DNA of 64,000 nt, taken from Bradyrhizobium lablabi. GTDB lineage: Bacteria; Pseudomonadota; Alphaproteobacteria; Rhizobiales; Xanthobacteraceae. The notes beneath the pieces were generated by a model. It was not told the origin of the DNA and searched no databases. It was given only the letters and a program-made list of their open reading frames with translations. Below are positions 52,552-61,596 of the stretch, piece by piece. Location of the stretch: assembly GCF_018131005.1 (NCBI RefSeq), contig NZ_JAFCJK010000004.1, positions 496,001 through 560,000 on the forward strand, in the 5' to 3' direction. Positions within the stretch are counted from its first letter, which is position 1. Each line of letters begins with the position of its first letter. The position numbers were made by a program, and so were the translations under genes.

Positions 52552-53721
52552 TCAGGCTGCCGTGGAGGCCTTCTGCTCCGCGGCCGCGGCCTTTTGCTGG
52601 GCGGCAAGTGCCTCGTCGCGGCGGATCTCGGAAAGCTTCTTCTGGACCTGCTCCGAGAAGATGTACTGAGCCGGGCGCTGCTTGGTGAGATTGATCTCGG
52701 GCGCCATCGGCCCTGTTGTCTTGATGCCGCGTAGCGCCACCCACATCGCCTTCAGCGGGTTGTTCAGCGCGGCGGTGGCCGCGGTCGGCTCGTAGCCGCA
52801 ATGCGCCATGCAGTCCGCGCATTTCTCGTACTTGCCGGTGCCGTAGGAATCCCAGTCGGTGGTCTCCATCAGCTCCTTGAAGGTCTTGGCGTAGCCTTCA
52901 CCGAGCAGATAGCAGGGCTTCTGCCAGCCGAAGATGTTGCGCGCCGGCATGCCCCAGGGCGTGCAGTCATAGGACTGGTTGCCGGCAAGGAAGTCGAGGA
53001 ACAGGCCGGAATGCATGAAGTTCCACTTCTTGCCCTTCCCGAGCGCAAAGACGTCGCGGAACAGCTTCTTGGTCTTGGTGCGGTTCAGGAAGTGCTCCTG
53101 GTCGGGCGCACGTTCATAGGCGTAACCCGGCGACATCGACACGCCGACGCCGAGCTCAGTGGTCAGGTCAAGGAATTTCGCGATCTCCTCGGCCGGGTGG
53201 CCGTCGAAGATCGTGGCGTTGACATTGACGGTGAAGCCGCGCGCCTTTGCCGCCTTGATCGCGGACACCGCGCGGTCGAACACGCCCTTCTGCGAAACCG
53301 CCTTGTCGTGATGATCCCTGAGGCCGTCGAGATGCACCGAGAAGAACAGGTACGGGGAGGGCTCGAACAGATCGAGCTTCTTCTCAAGCAACAGCGCGTT
53401 GGTGCACAGCGAGACGAACTTCTTGCGCGCGACCAAGCCGCGCACGATCTCGCCAATCTCCTTGTGGATCAGAGGCTCGCCGCCGGGGATGGCCACCATC
53501 GGTGCGCCGCACTCGTCGGCCGCGTCCCAGCACTCCTGAGCCGTCATGCGGCGGTTGAGGATCGCATCCGGATAATCAATTTTGCCGCAGCCGACGCAGG
53601 CGAGATTGCAACGAAACAGCGGCTCGAGCATCAGCACAAGCGGATAGCGTTTGCGGCCAAGCAGCTTCTGCTTGATCAGGTAGCCACCGATGCGCATTTC
53701 CTTGAAGAACGGTATAGCCAT
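52552..53721 (-). CDS. hpnH: Adenosylhopane synthase HpnH (radical SAM)
   Basis: A 389-residue radical SAM enzyme that joins the adenosyl 5'-carbon to hopene, the first step of side-chain extension. The [4Fe-4S] cysteines are C38, C42 and C45 in LFRCNLACVGCGKIDYP. The end has a DUF3463-like region (KCADCMAHCGYEPTAATAAL near 316) and a Lys/Ala/Gln-rich tail (EQKASTAA). It is convergent to hpnG across the terminator, and about 40 bases after ispH on the minus strand. Confidence 0.95.
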   Translation of the reverse strand: MAIPFFKEMRIGGYLIKQKLLGRKRYPLVLMLEPLFRCNLACVGCGKIDYPDAILNRRMTAQECWDAADECGAPMVAIPGGEPLIHKEIGEIVRGLVARKKFVSLCTNALLLEKKLDLFEPSPYLFFSVHLDGLRDHHDKAVSQKGVFDRAVSAIKAAKARGFTVNVNATIFDGHPAEEIAKFLDLTTELGVGVSMSPGYAYERAPDQEHFLNRTKTKKLFRDVFALGKGKKWNFMHSGLFLDFLAGNQSYDCTPWGMPARNIFGWQKPCYLLGEGYAKTFKELMETTDWDSYGTGKYEKCADCMAHCGYEPTAATAALNNPLKAMWVALRGIKTTGPMAPEINLTKQRPAQYIFSEQVQKKLSEIRRDEALAAQQKAAAAEQKASTAA

Positions 53722-53760
53722 TAGCGAATTTTCTTTCTGGACCAGGTGGGTGTATTTGGA

Positions 53761-54687
53761 TCAGGCCGCACTCAGTTCGGCAGGCAGCCGGAATTCGATA
53801 TTCTCTTCACGGCCCGGAAGGATCGAGACCGCGACTGGCCCGATCCGCCGCAAGGCCTCGATCACGTCGTCGACCAGAACCTCGGGCGCCGAGGCGCCTG
53901 CGGTGATGCCGACGGCTGTTGCATCCTTGAGCCAATCGGGATTGAGCTCGCTGCCATCGGCAATAAGGTAACTCGCCACGCCAACCTCGGTGCCGATTTC
54001 GCGAAGCCTGTTTGAATTGGAACTGTTGGCGGCCCCCACCACCAATATGACGTCCACGAGTTTGCTGAGGTCCCTTACCGCAGATTGGCGGTTCTGTGTG
54101 GCATAGCAGATATCCCGGATGTCCGGGCCTTGAATGTCTTTAAATTTTGCCTGAAGGGCCGCGATAATGTCCTTGGTGTCGTCCACGGACAGGGTCGTTT
54201 GGGTGATATAGGCGACCGGGGTATCGGTCGGTAGCGTCAGTTCCGCAACGTCATCAACGCTTTGGACGAGGAGAACCGGACCTGGAACCTGGCCCATGGT
54301 TCCCTCGACCTCGGGGTATCCGGCATGGCCGATCAGGATCAGGGCCCGGCCTTTTGCGATGTAGCGTTTGCCCTGGTTGTGGACCTTGCTGACGAGCGGG
54401 CAGGTGGCATTGAGCACCGGCAGGTCGCGCGCGGCGGCCTCCTCCTCGACGCTCCTTGCCACGCCATGGGCGCTGAACACGGTCACCGCCCTGGGAGGTA
54501 CTTCGGACAGGTCCTCGACGAAGATGGCTCCCTTCCCTTTCAGGCTCTCGACGACGTACTTGTTGTGAACGATCTCGTGGCGCACATAGACCGGCGGGCC
54601 GAATTTATCGAGCGCACGCTCGACGATTTCGATCGCGCGCACCACGCCCGCGCAAAAACCGCGCGGCTGAGCAAGGAAAACTTCCAT
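53761..54687 (-). CDS. ispH: 4-hydroxy-3-methylbut-2-enyl diphosphate reductase
   Basis: A 308-residue iron-sulfur enzyme that makes IPP and DMAPP in the last MEP-pathway step. The cluster-binding cysteines are C12 ([12 protein letters not shown]), C96 ([11 protein letters not shown]) and C194 ([10 protein letters not shown]), with the active-site TxxxD/E region. The start at 54687 gives [14 protein letters not shown], the family start; a TTG 18 bases upstream is possible. Pairing with hpnH supplies C5 units for hopanoid synthesis. It is divergent from hpnN. Confidence 0.95.
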   Translation of the reverse strand: MEVFLAQPRGFCAGVVRAIEIVERALDKFGPPVYVRHEIVHNKYVVESLKGKGAIFVEDLSEVPPRAVTVFSAHGVARSVEEEAAARDLPVLNATCPLVSKVHNQGKRYIAKGRALILIGHAGYPEVEGTMGQVPGPVLLVQSVDDVAELTLPTDTPVAYITQTTLSVDDTKDIIAALQAKFKDIQGPDIRDICYATQNRQSAVRDLSKLVDVILVVGAANSSNSNRLREIGTEVGVASYLIADGSELNPDWLKDATAVGITAGASAPEVLVDDVIEALRRIGPVAVSILPGREENIEFRLPAELSAA

Positions 54688-55127
54688 CGAACGTTCACTA
54701 CGCAAAGTGCACCATTTTCATTCAACGTACGGCCATTTGGCGCCGCACTTCATCGGGCCGGACATCCGCAACGCGAGCTGCAATATCCGCACCACGCCGG
54801 TCCCTGCACTCAACGGAAGCCCCAAGCGCTATGGAAGGACAGGGGTTTGTGGCAAAAAATAAGCGCCGAGGAAAGATCCGCCAGCCTGAGAAAGGCTATT
54901 TACGGTATTATAGTATGCTCAATGGGCGCGAGCCCCTCACTTGTTCGTCACTTTATTGCCCATTGAGGCGGTCTATACCGACGACTCGCGGCCGTTTTCC
55001 TGTTGTTTGGTTCCTCGTCGGCAATCTGCCGCACACACTAACCAAAACAACATTAGATCGGCTGCGGGAACTCCGCTAGACAGCGGGCGTTTTCGGCCAT
55101 GCTTCCCTAAGATTAGAAAGATACCAA
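54688..55127. promoter_or_regulatory. ispH/hpnN divergent intergenic region
   Basis: The 440-base spacer is AT-richer than its surroundings (TATTTACGGTATTATAGTAT near 54897-54916) and contains the inverted repeat CTCAATGGGC (54918-54927) / GCCCATTGAG (54958-54967). It probably holds promoters for both ispH-hpnH and hpnN. Short frames here (for example 54831-55079) have no supporting features. Confidence 0.5.
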
Positions 55128-57743
55128 GTGCTGACAAATATTGTTGTCTCGGTTGTCAGGACGTGTACGCGCTTTGCCCTTCCTGTCGTGCTTTTTTCCT
55201 TGATCCTGGCGGTTGGGGCCGGCTTCTACGCGGCCCGCAATTTCGCGATCAACACTGACATCAACAAGCTGATCTCGCCCGATCTGGATTGGCGCAAGCG
55301 CGACAACCAGTTCGAGCAGGCGTTCGACCGTGAACGGCTGATCCTGGCGGTGGTCGAGGCGCCGACGCCCGAGCTGACCAGTTCAGCGGCGAGGGCGCTC
55401 GCAGAAAAGCTGTCCGAAGACAAGACGAACTTCGAGTCGGTGACGCCACTTGGCTCCGGCGAGTTCTTCGAAAGAAACGGTCTTCTGTTTCTGCCGACCG
55501 ACGAGGTCGCCAAGGTGACTGGCCAGCTCGCATCGGCTGCGCCCCTGATCGAGATCATGGCCGGCGACCCCTCGATTCGCGGCCTCACCGGTGCGCTCGA
55601 AACCGGCCTTGCCGGCATAAAGCGCGGGCAGGTGAAGCTCGACAATGCCGCGCGTCCCTTCAACCAGATCGCCGAAACAGTCGAGACCATCCTGGCCAAG
55701 GGCAACGCGACGTTCTCGTGGCGCGAGCTGACCAGCGAAACGCCGCTGACGGACTCCGACAAGCGCGCCTTCATCGAGGTCAAGCCGATCATCGACTATT
55801 CCGCGCTGGAGCCGGGGAAGTCTGCGACCGACGCGATCCGACAGGCGGCCGCCGACCTGAAATTCCCTGCCGAATATGGCGCGCGGGTCCGCCTGACCGG
55901 GCCGGTTCCGATCGCCAATGAGGAATACGCGACCGTGCAGGACGGCGCGATCAGGAACGGCATAGGCACGGTGCTGATCGTGCTTGTCATCCTCTGGATG
56001 GCGCTGCATTCCGGCAAGATCATCTTCGCGGTGTTCCTGAACCTGTTCATCGGTCTTGCCATCACCACGGCCGTCGGTCTGATGATGGTGGGTTCGCTGA
56101 ACCTGCTCTCGATCGCGTTCGCCGTGCTGTTCGTCGGCCTCGGCGTCGACTTTGGCATCCAGTTCAGCGTGCGCTACCGCTCCGAGCGGTTCAAGAATGA
56201 CAACCTGACGCTGGCGCTCGAGAACGCGGCGCGCCGTTCGGCGGTGCCGCTATCGCTCGCGGCGATGGCCACTGCGGCGGGCTTCCTCTGTTTCCTGCCG
56301 ACCGACTACAAGGGCATCTCCGAGCTGGGCAAGATTGCCGGCGCCGGCATGCTGGTGGCCTTCGTCACCAGCATCACGGTGCTGCCGGCGTTGCTCGACC
56401 TGCTCAATCCGCCCGGCGAGAAGGAGCCGGTCGGCTATGCCTTCCTCGCGCCGGTCGACGACTTCCTCGAAAAGCACCGCATTGCGATCATCGTCGGAAC
56501 GCTGCTCGTCACGGTCGCGGGCCTGCCGTTGCTTCACTTCATGAAGTTCGACTTCAACCCGATAAACCTGCGCAATTCCAAGGTGGAATCGATCGCGACG
56601 TTCCTCGATCTCAGAAAGGATCCGAACACCGGGGCCAACGCCATCAACGTGATGACCAACTCGGAGGCCGACGCCAGGAAGATCGAGGCGAAGCTCGAGA
56701 AGTTGCCCGAAGTGCTGCGGGTGATGTCGCTCGACAGTTTCGTGCCCCAAGACCAGCCGGCCAAGCTCAAGCTGATCGCGCAGGCGGCGAAGGTGCTCGG
56801 TCCGGCGCTCAATCCCGATTCGGTCGATCCGGCACCGTCGGACCAGGAGAATGTCGAGTCGCTGAAGAGCTCGGTCGAGAACCTGCGCAAGACTGCGGGC
56901 GACGGCAAGGGGCCGGGCGCAATTGCGGCGCGCCGGCTTGCCGATGCGCTGCAGAAGCTCGCCGACTCGAACCAGGCGATCCGCGACAAGGCGCAGGCGA
57001 TCTTCATCGCGCCCATGAAGATCGTGTTCGACCAGCTCAAGAATTCGCTGCAGGCCCAGACCATCACGTTGCAAACGCTGCCGCCGGAACTGGTGGAAGG
57101 CTGGAAGGCGCAGGACGGCCTGATGCGGGTCGAGGTGCTGCCGAAGGGCGATCCCAACGACAACGACAATCTGCGCCGTTTCGCCGACGCAGTGCTCGCC
57201 GCCGAACCGACCGCGATCGGCGGGCCGGTCTCGATCCTCAAGTCCGGTGACGTTGTGGTGAGGGCTTTCATCCACGCCGGCATCTGGGCGCTGGTCGTGA
57301 TCAGCCTGTTGCTGTGGCTGACACTGCGGCGGGTCACCGACGTGTTGATGACGCTGGTTCCGCTTCTGGTCGCGGGCATCGTCACGCTGGAGATTTGCGT
57401 GCTGATCGGCCTGCCGCTCAACTTCGCCAATATCGTCGCGTTGCCGCTGCTGCTCGGCGTCGGCGTCGCCTTCAAGATCTACTACGTCACCGCGTGGCGG
57501 CAGGGCAGGACCAACCTGCTGCAATCGAGCCTGACGCGCGCGATCTTTTTCAGCGCGCTGACTACAGCGACGGCGTTCGGCAGCCTGTGGCTGTCAAGTC
57601 ATCCCGGCACCGCGAGCATGGGCAAGCTGCTTGCGCTGTCGCTCGGGACCACGCTCGCGGCTGTGTTGCTGTTCCAGCCCGCGCTAATGGGCAAACCGCG
57701 CAATGTCGGGAAGGAGACAGATATCTCCAACGACGTCACCTGA
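55128..57743 (+). CDS. hpnN: Hopanoid transporter HpnN (RND family)
   Basis: An 871-residue inner-membrane RND protein that carries hopanoids toward the outer membrane. Helix 1 lies near 10-30; large periplasmic loops span about 35-280 and 460-700; the helix bundles are 'IRNGIGTVLIVLVILWMAL', 'IIFAVFLNLFIGLAITTAVGLMMVG' and the second set from 'HAGIWALVVISLLLWL' on. The start is the GTG at 55128. The gene is divergent from ispH, and its last 60 bases overlap the end of the convergent DUF2147 gene. Confidence 0.93.
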   Translation: MLTNIVVSVVRTCTRFALPVVLFSLILAVGAGFYAARNFAINTDINKLISPDLDWRKRDNQFEQAFDRERLILAVVEAPTPELTSSAARALAEKLSEDKTNFESVTPLGSGEFFERNGLLFLPTDEVAKVTGQLASAAPLIEIMAGDPSIRGLTGALETGLAGIKRGQVKLDNAARPFNQIAETVETILAKGNATFSWRELTSETPLTDSDKRAFIEVKPIIDYSALEPGKSATDAIRQAAADLKFPAEYGARVRLTGPVPIANEEYATVQDGAIRNGIGTVLIVLVILWMALHSGKIIFAVFLNLFIGLAITTAVGLMMVGSLNLLSIAFAVLFVGLGVDFGIQFSVRYRSERFKNDNLTLALENAARRSAVPLSLAAMATAAGFLCFLPTDYKGISELGKIAGAGMLVAFVTSITVLPALLDLLNPPGEKEPVGYAFLAPVDDFLEKHRIAIIVGTLLVTVAGLPLLHFMKFDFNPINLRNSKVESIATFLDLRKDPNTGANAINVMTNSEADARKIEAKLEKLPEVLRVMSLDSFVPQDQPAKLKLIAQAAKVLGPALNPDSVDPAPSDQENVESLKSSVENLRKTAGDGKGPGAIAARRLADALQKLADSNQAIRDKAQAIFIAPMKIVFDQLKNSLQAQTITLQTLPPELVEGWKAQDGLMRVEVLPKGDPNDNDNLRRFADAVLAAEPTAIGGPVSILKSGDVVVRAFIHAGIWALVVISLLLWLTLRRVTDVLMTLVPLLVAGIVTLEICVLIGLPLNFANIVALPLLLGVGVAFKIYYVTAWRQGRTNLLQSSLTRAIFFSALTTATAFGSLWLSSHPGTASMGKLLALSLGTTLAAVLLFQPALMGKPRNVGKETDISNDVT

Positions 57744-58322
57744 CGGCGAGGCGGCCATCTGCTTCTGGCCCGCCTTGGGGGCCGGCGGCACTTGGCCCGT
57801 GGTTTTCGGTGGCTGCGGATTGGTCGTTGCGGCCGACTTGGGCGCGGCTCCCTTCGTCGCGCCAGTGGCGGCAGCGCTTGCGGGAATCGGCGGGCCGACG
57901 CGCGTCCAGGTCTCGCCGCCGCAGAGGAAGCCAAGCACGCAGCCCTGGATTTCCAACTGATCGGCGCCAACAGGCTTGATCGTCGAGCTGTAAAGCTGCC
58001 CGTCCTTGGCGTTGTAGACTTGGCCCTCCCACGCATCGACTCCGGCTTTCTTCTTCATGTCGATCAGAATCGGCATGCCGAGCGTTGGCCGGGTTTGCTT
58101 CGCCGGATCGGGATTGTTGCTATCCTTCCCGCCGGGGGTTTTCTCCCACGCTACCGCACCCCACATGCTGCCATTGCACTGGGCGACGCGGATGGTGGCG
58201 ACACCATCGGCGACCTTCCAGTCACCTGTCGGGTCTGCCGCCAATGCCGGAGATAGCACCGTGGCCAAAAATAAACTTGTAAAGCCTATTGTACGCGTGA
58301 ACGTTCTTGGGCAGTGCAACAT
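57684..58322 (-). CDS. DUF2147 family secreted protein
   Basis: A 212-residue periplasmic protein with a signal peptide (about 1-28, ending SPALA/A) and a DUF2147 beta-barrel-like domain at 30-142 (GDWKVADGVATIRVAQCNGSMWGAVAWEK, NNPDPAKQTRPTLGMPIL, WEGQVYNAKDGQLYSSTI, LEIQGCVLGFLCGGETWTRV). A Pro/Ala/Thr/Lys-rich low-complexity tail follows (about 145-190). Its 3' end overlaps hpnN by 60 bases. Function is unknown; it may be an envelope protein. Confidence 0.85.
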   Translation of the reverse strand: MLHCPRTFTRTIGFTSLFLATVLSPALAADPTGDWKVADGVATIRVAQCNGSMWGAVAWEKTPGGKDSNNPDPAKQTRPTLGMPILIDMKKKAGVDAWEGQVYNAKDGQLYSSTIKPVGADQLEIQGCVLGFLCGGETWTRVGPPIPASAAATGATKGAAPKSAATTNPQPPKTTGQVPPAPKAGQKQMAASPSGDVVGDICLLPDIARFAH

Positions 58323-58424
58323 GGTCCAAACCTGTGCTTAAGTAGACGATCCGAGCGGGGGGCAAAACGCCGCTATCGGGCGTTTTATGTTGACGAGATG
58401 GCCATCAACCGACGTATGTAACAA

Positions 58425-59816
58425 ATGCTAGGTTCCAATTTAGACGTTTCCGAGATTTTTGTGGAGCGTGAAGGGCAACGCGGTGCCATGCACACGCGTC
58501 ACCTGAACGAACAGCTTGTTCGCGTTCTCAAGACCATTGGTTACGACGTCGGTTTCCGAAAGGGGCAAGGCCAATACCTCTTCGATCGTCAGGGGGCTCG
58601 TTATCTCGATTTATTGAGTGGATTTGGCGTTTTTGCGATTGGCCGGAATCATCCGGCGCTGCGCGAGGCGCTGAAGAGCGTGCTCGACGCCGATTTGCCC
58701 AACCTGGTGCAACTCGACGTCTCCACACTCGCCGGCGTACTCGCGGAACGCTTGGTGGAGCATGTGCCATATCTGGACAAGGTGTTTTTTGCAAATTCAG
58801 GCGCCGAGACCGTCGAGGCAGCGATCAAATTCGCTCGCGGCGCGACCGGCCGCCCCGGCGTCGTCTACTGCACCCATTCGTTCCATGGCTTGTCCTATGG
58901 GGCGCTGTCACTGACCGACGACGCGAACTTCCGCGGCGGCTTCGAGCCGCTGCTGCCGGGCTGCACGCCGGTTCCCTTCAATGATCTCGAAGCGCTCGAG
59001 AAGGCCTTGTCGTCGCGACAGGTGGGCGCGTTCATCGTCGAGCCGATCCAGGGCAAGGGCGTCAACATGCCCACCGACGAGTTCCTGCCCGGCGCGCTGG
59101 CGCTATGCCGCAAATACGGCACCTTGTTCGTCGCCGACGAGATCCAGACCGGCATCGGCCGCACCGGGAAATTCCTCGCGATCGAGCACTGGGGCGTCGA
59201 GCCTGACATGGTGCTGCTGGCGAAGGCGCTCTCCGGCGGACACGTTCCGATTGGCGCCCTGCTCACGCGCAAGCACATCTTCGACAAGATCTTTAACCAG
59301 ATGGACCGCGCGGTCGTGCACGGCTCGACCTTCGCGAAGAACGATCTCGCGATGGCCGCAGGCATCGCGACGCTTGATGTCATCAAGGCCGAGCGGCTGG
59401 TCGAACGTGCCGCGAAGCGCGGCGCCGAGCTGCGGCTCGCCCTGACCCGCATGGTCCCGGGCTACGAACTGATGAAGGAAGTCCGCGGCAAGGGCCTGAT
59501 GATCGGCGTCGAGTTCGGTCCACCGAAATCGCTGCGGCTGAAGGCGTCGTGGAATCTGCTGGAGACGGCCAACAAGGGTCTGTTCTGCCAGCTCATCACC
59601 GTGCCGCTGTTCAAGGATCACAAGATCCTGACGCAAGTCGCCGGCCACGGCAGCCACACCATCAAGCTGTTGCCGCCGCTCGTCATCACCGAGGACGATT
59701 GCAACTGGATCGAGAAGGCGTTCGACGAGGTGATCGCCGGCAGCCACAAGGTCCCCGGCGCAATCTGGTCGCTCGGCAAGACGCTGGTCGACAACGCGGT
59801 CAGGAAGTCGGCGTAA
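58425..59816 (+). CDS. hpnO: Hopanoid aminotransferase HpnO
   Basis: A 463-residue PLP-dependent class III aminotransferase that makes aminobacteriohopanetriol. Marks: FFANSGAETVEAAIKFARGATGRPGVVYCTHSFHG (about 124-158), VADEIQTGIGRTGKF (about 237-251) and the PLP Lys in MVLLAKALSGGHVPIG (about 268). Length is a little above the acetylornithine aminotransferase average, as expected for HpnO with its extra N-terminus (residues 1-35). It stands alone on the plus strand. Confidence 0.93.
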   Translation: MLGSNLDVSEIFVEREGQRGAMHTRHLNEQLVRVLKTIGYDVGFRKGQGQYLFDRQGARYLDLLSGFGVFAIGRNHPALREALKSVLDADLPNLVQLDVSTLAGVLAERLVEHVPYLDKVFFANSGAETVEAAIKFARGATGRPGVVYCTHSFHGLSYGALSLTDDANFRGGFEPLLPGCTPVPFNDLEALEKALSSRQVGAFIVEPIQGKGVNMPTDEFLPGALALCRKYGTLFVADEIQTGIGRTGKFLAIEHWGVEPDMVLLAKALSGGHVPIGALLTRKHIFDKIFNQMDRAVVHGSTFAKNDLAMAAGIATLDVIKAERLVERAAKRGAELRLALTRMVPGYELMKEVRGKGLMIGVEFGPPKSLRLKASWNLLETANKGLFCQLITVPLFKDHKILTQVAGHGSHTIKLLPPLVITEDDCNWIEKAFDEVIAGSHKVPGAIWSLGKTLVDNAVRKSA

Positions 59817-59838
59817 GGCAAGACCACTTCGTAGGCCG

Positions 59839-60603
59839 TCACCCCTCCTTGTTCGCCCGCATCGCGGTCTCAAACTTTTCGCCGAACTCCGACAATTCGT
59901 CGGCGCCGAGGTCGCTCACCGCCCAGTAGTTGAGGCCGCGGTCGCTCCAGCGGCGGATGTTGAAGCCCTGCAGCGTCGAGATCTTCGCGGGCTGGCGCTC
60001 GGTATTCGCGGTTTGTGCCACGAACAGATTGATCACGTGCTGGCGCCGCTTGTAGACCACGGCGCCGATGGCGCGGGCGTCGACATAATCGAGCCGGCCG
60101 CCAATCAGCGTAAAACCCTGCGCCGTGAGATCGATCACCGGCGGCGAGACGTCGAGCTTGCCGTTGAACCAGGGCTTCACCGTATGCTGGTCGGTCGAGA
60201 CCACGTCGGTGAGATGCCCGGCCTGTAGCGAGCGCAGATGCGCCGACACCACCTCGGAGCGGATGCGCTGCTCGTCGTCGTTGCGCAGCACGATCGCGAC
60301 CAGGCCGGTCGCGGCCATCGCCGACACCGCCGAGCCGAGCGCAAAGCCGCGCAGCACTGCGCGGCGGCTCGGGGCTGCTTGCGGCTGCGGCAGCGCCTTC
60401 TCGATCCGGCGGCGCAGCTCGAGCGGCGCCTTGTAGCGCAGATCGGCTTGCCCCATCGCCTGGCTGATCTCGCGATAGTCCCTCGCCAGTGCGGCGCAAT
60501 GCGCACAGCTCGCGATATGAGCTTCCACCTCGCGCGCATGGCCGGCATCGAGTTCGCCGTCGATCAGCGCGTGAAGCAGCACTTCGGCTTCCTCGCATGT
60601 CAT
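59839..60603 (-). CDS. Anti-sigma factor with zinc-finger (ZAS-type)
   Basis: A 254-residue inner-membrane anti-sigma factor. The cytoplasmic N-terminus holds the zinc motif HxxxCxxC (EVEAHIASCAHCAAL, about 26-40). One membrane helix lies at about 93-118 (AVLRGFALGSAVSAMAATGLVAIVL), followed by a periplasmic domain (about 120-254). The ATG overlaps the sigma gene stop by 4 bases. It would hold the sigma factor inactive until an envelope or redox signal is sensed. Confidence 0.87.
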   Translation of the reverse strand: MTCEEAEVLLHALIDGELDAGHAREVEAHIASCAHCAALARDYREISQAMGQADLRYKAPLELRRRIEKALPQPQAAPSRRAVLRGFALGSAVSAMAATGLVAIVLRNDDEQRIRSEVVSAHLRSLQAGHLTDVVSTDQHTVKPWFNGKLDVSPPVIDLTAQGFTLIGGRLDYVDARAIGAVVYKRRQHVINLFVAQTANTERQPAKISTLQGFNIRRWSDRGLNYWAVSDLGADELSEFGEKFETAMRANKEG

Positions 60604-61160
60604 TTCGCTTGCTCCTGTTCCGCAAGCCAGGCCGATCGCAGCATGGCGCGGGCACGCGCGAGGCGCGACATCACGGTGCCAACGGGCACGGCGGCGACGT
60701 CGGCGATCTCGCGGTATGAAAGATCCTGGATTTCCCTGAGTACGAAGGTCTCGCGGAACGGCTCGGCGAGCGCTGCGACCAGCTTGCGCACGGTGTCGCC
60801 GTCGAAGCGGCGCAGCATCTGCCTTTCCGGCGTGTCGGGCGTTTCGTGCCACAGCGGTGTCTGCTCGGCGCTTTCGGGCAGTTCCTCGGTCGCGGTCACC
60901 GGCGCGGTCGCGCGTCGCGCATATTCGGCGCGGCAGACATTGCGCAGGATCGCGAACAGCCACGGCTTCATCGCGGGTCCCCGATAGCTGTCGAAATGCT
61001 TGTAGGCGCGCAGGTAACATTCCTGCACCGCATCCTCGGCGTCGGCCGCATCGCGCAGCAGGTAGCGCGCGAGGGTGTAGGCATCGTCCAGATAGGGCAG
61101 CGCGGCTTCGCGAAAGCGCCGTGCTCTTTCGGGATCGTCCTGCGATGCTTTGGCAGCCAT
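60600..61160 (-). CDS. ECF-subfamily RNA polymerase sigma factor
   Basis: A 186-residue sigma factor. Region 2 is YLDDAYTLARYLLRDAADAEDAVQECYLRAYKHFDSYRG-like (about 22-60) with 'WLFAILRNVCRAEYARR'; region 4 is AEPFRETFVLREIQDLSYREIADVAAVPVGTVMSRLARARAML (about 130-172). The ATG at 61160 is chosen for length; frames continue upstream to 61262 but overlap the cupredoxin stop. It is followed by its anti-sigma gene and preceded by a cupredoxin and a metallophosphoesterase gene. Confidence 0.9.
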   Translation of the reverse strand: MAAKASQDDPERARRFREAALPYLDDAYTLARYLLRDAADAEDAVQECYLRAYKHFDSYRGPAMKPWLFAILRNVCRAEYARRATAPVTATEELPESAEQTPLWHETPDTPERQMLRRFDGDTVRKLVAALAEPFRETFVLREIQDLSYREIADVAAVPVGTVMSRLARARAMLRSAWLAEQEQAK

Positions 61161-61254
61161 CGTCTCTTGCCCGGCATTTCCATGAGGCGTTCCTGCCCGG
61201 CCAGGGGCGGCAGCCCACCGGCCGGGCATTGTTGTGATGCCTTGGTTGGACACG

Positions 61255-61578
61255 TTATTCAACCTTCACGCTGCCCGTCATGTGCGGATGCAGCGAACAA
61301 AAATACTTGTATTCGCCGGCCGTGGTGAAAGTGAACCCGAACTTGTCGTCAGTATCGAGCGTCTTCGAGCGAAACTTGCCCGCGCATACCACGGTGTGTG
61401 GAATGTCGTCGCGATTCATCCAGGTCACGGTGGTGCCGACCTTGACGGTGAGTTGGGCCGGCTCGAACACGAAGTTGTCGATATGCACTTCGGTGTCTTC
61501 GGCCCGCGCCGTGGCGAGGGGCAGCAGCATGGTCGCGACCACGGCGACGCCGAAGTCGCGGCGATTGATCGAACTCAT
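61255..61578 (-). CDS. Cupredoxin (plastocyanin/amicyanin-like)
   Basis: A 107-residue exported blue-copper protein. The N-terminus MSSINRRDFGVAVVATMLLPLATARA has a twin-arginine motif (RRDF). Copper ligands: His in RDDIPHTVV (about 62), Cys and His in YFCSLHPHMTG (about 94-99) and the Met that follows. It may carry electrons or sense copper/redox state for the sigma factor operon. It is about 18 bases after the metallophosphoesterase gene. Confidence 0.88.
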   Translation of the reverse strand: MSSINRRDFGVAVVATMLLPLATARAEDTEVHIDNFVFEPAQLTVKVGTTVTWMNRDDIPHTVVCAGKFRSKTLDTDDKFGFTFTTAGEYKYFCSLHPHMTGSVKVE

Positions 61579-61596
61579 CGGCTTTCCGTCCTTCCC

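Noticed and set aside
54831-55079. 82-residue frame between ispH and hpnN
   Set aside because: No ribosome-binding site, no recognised domain, lies in a divergent promoter region.
58384-58424. Leaderless hpnO transcript from a TTGACG/GTATGT promoter
   Set aside because: Spacing puts the predicted start of transcription at or past the ATG; cannot be supported without mapping.
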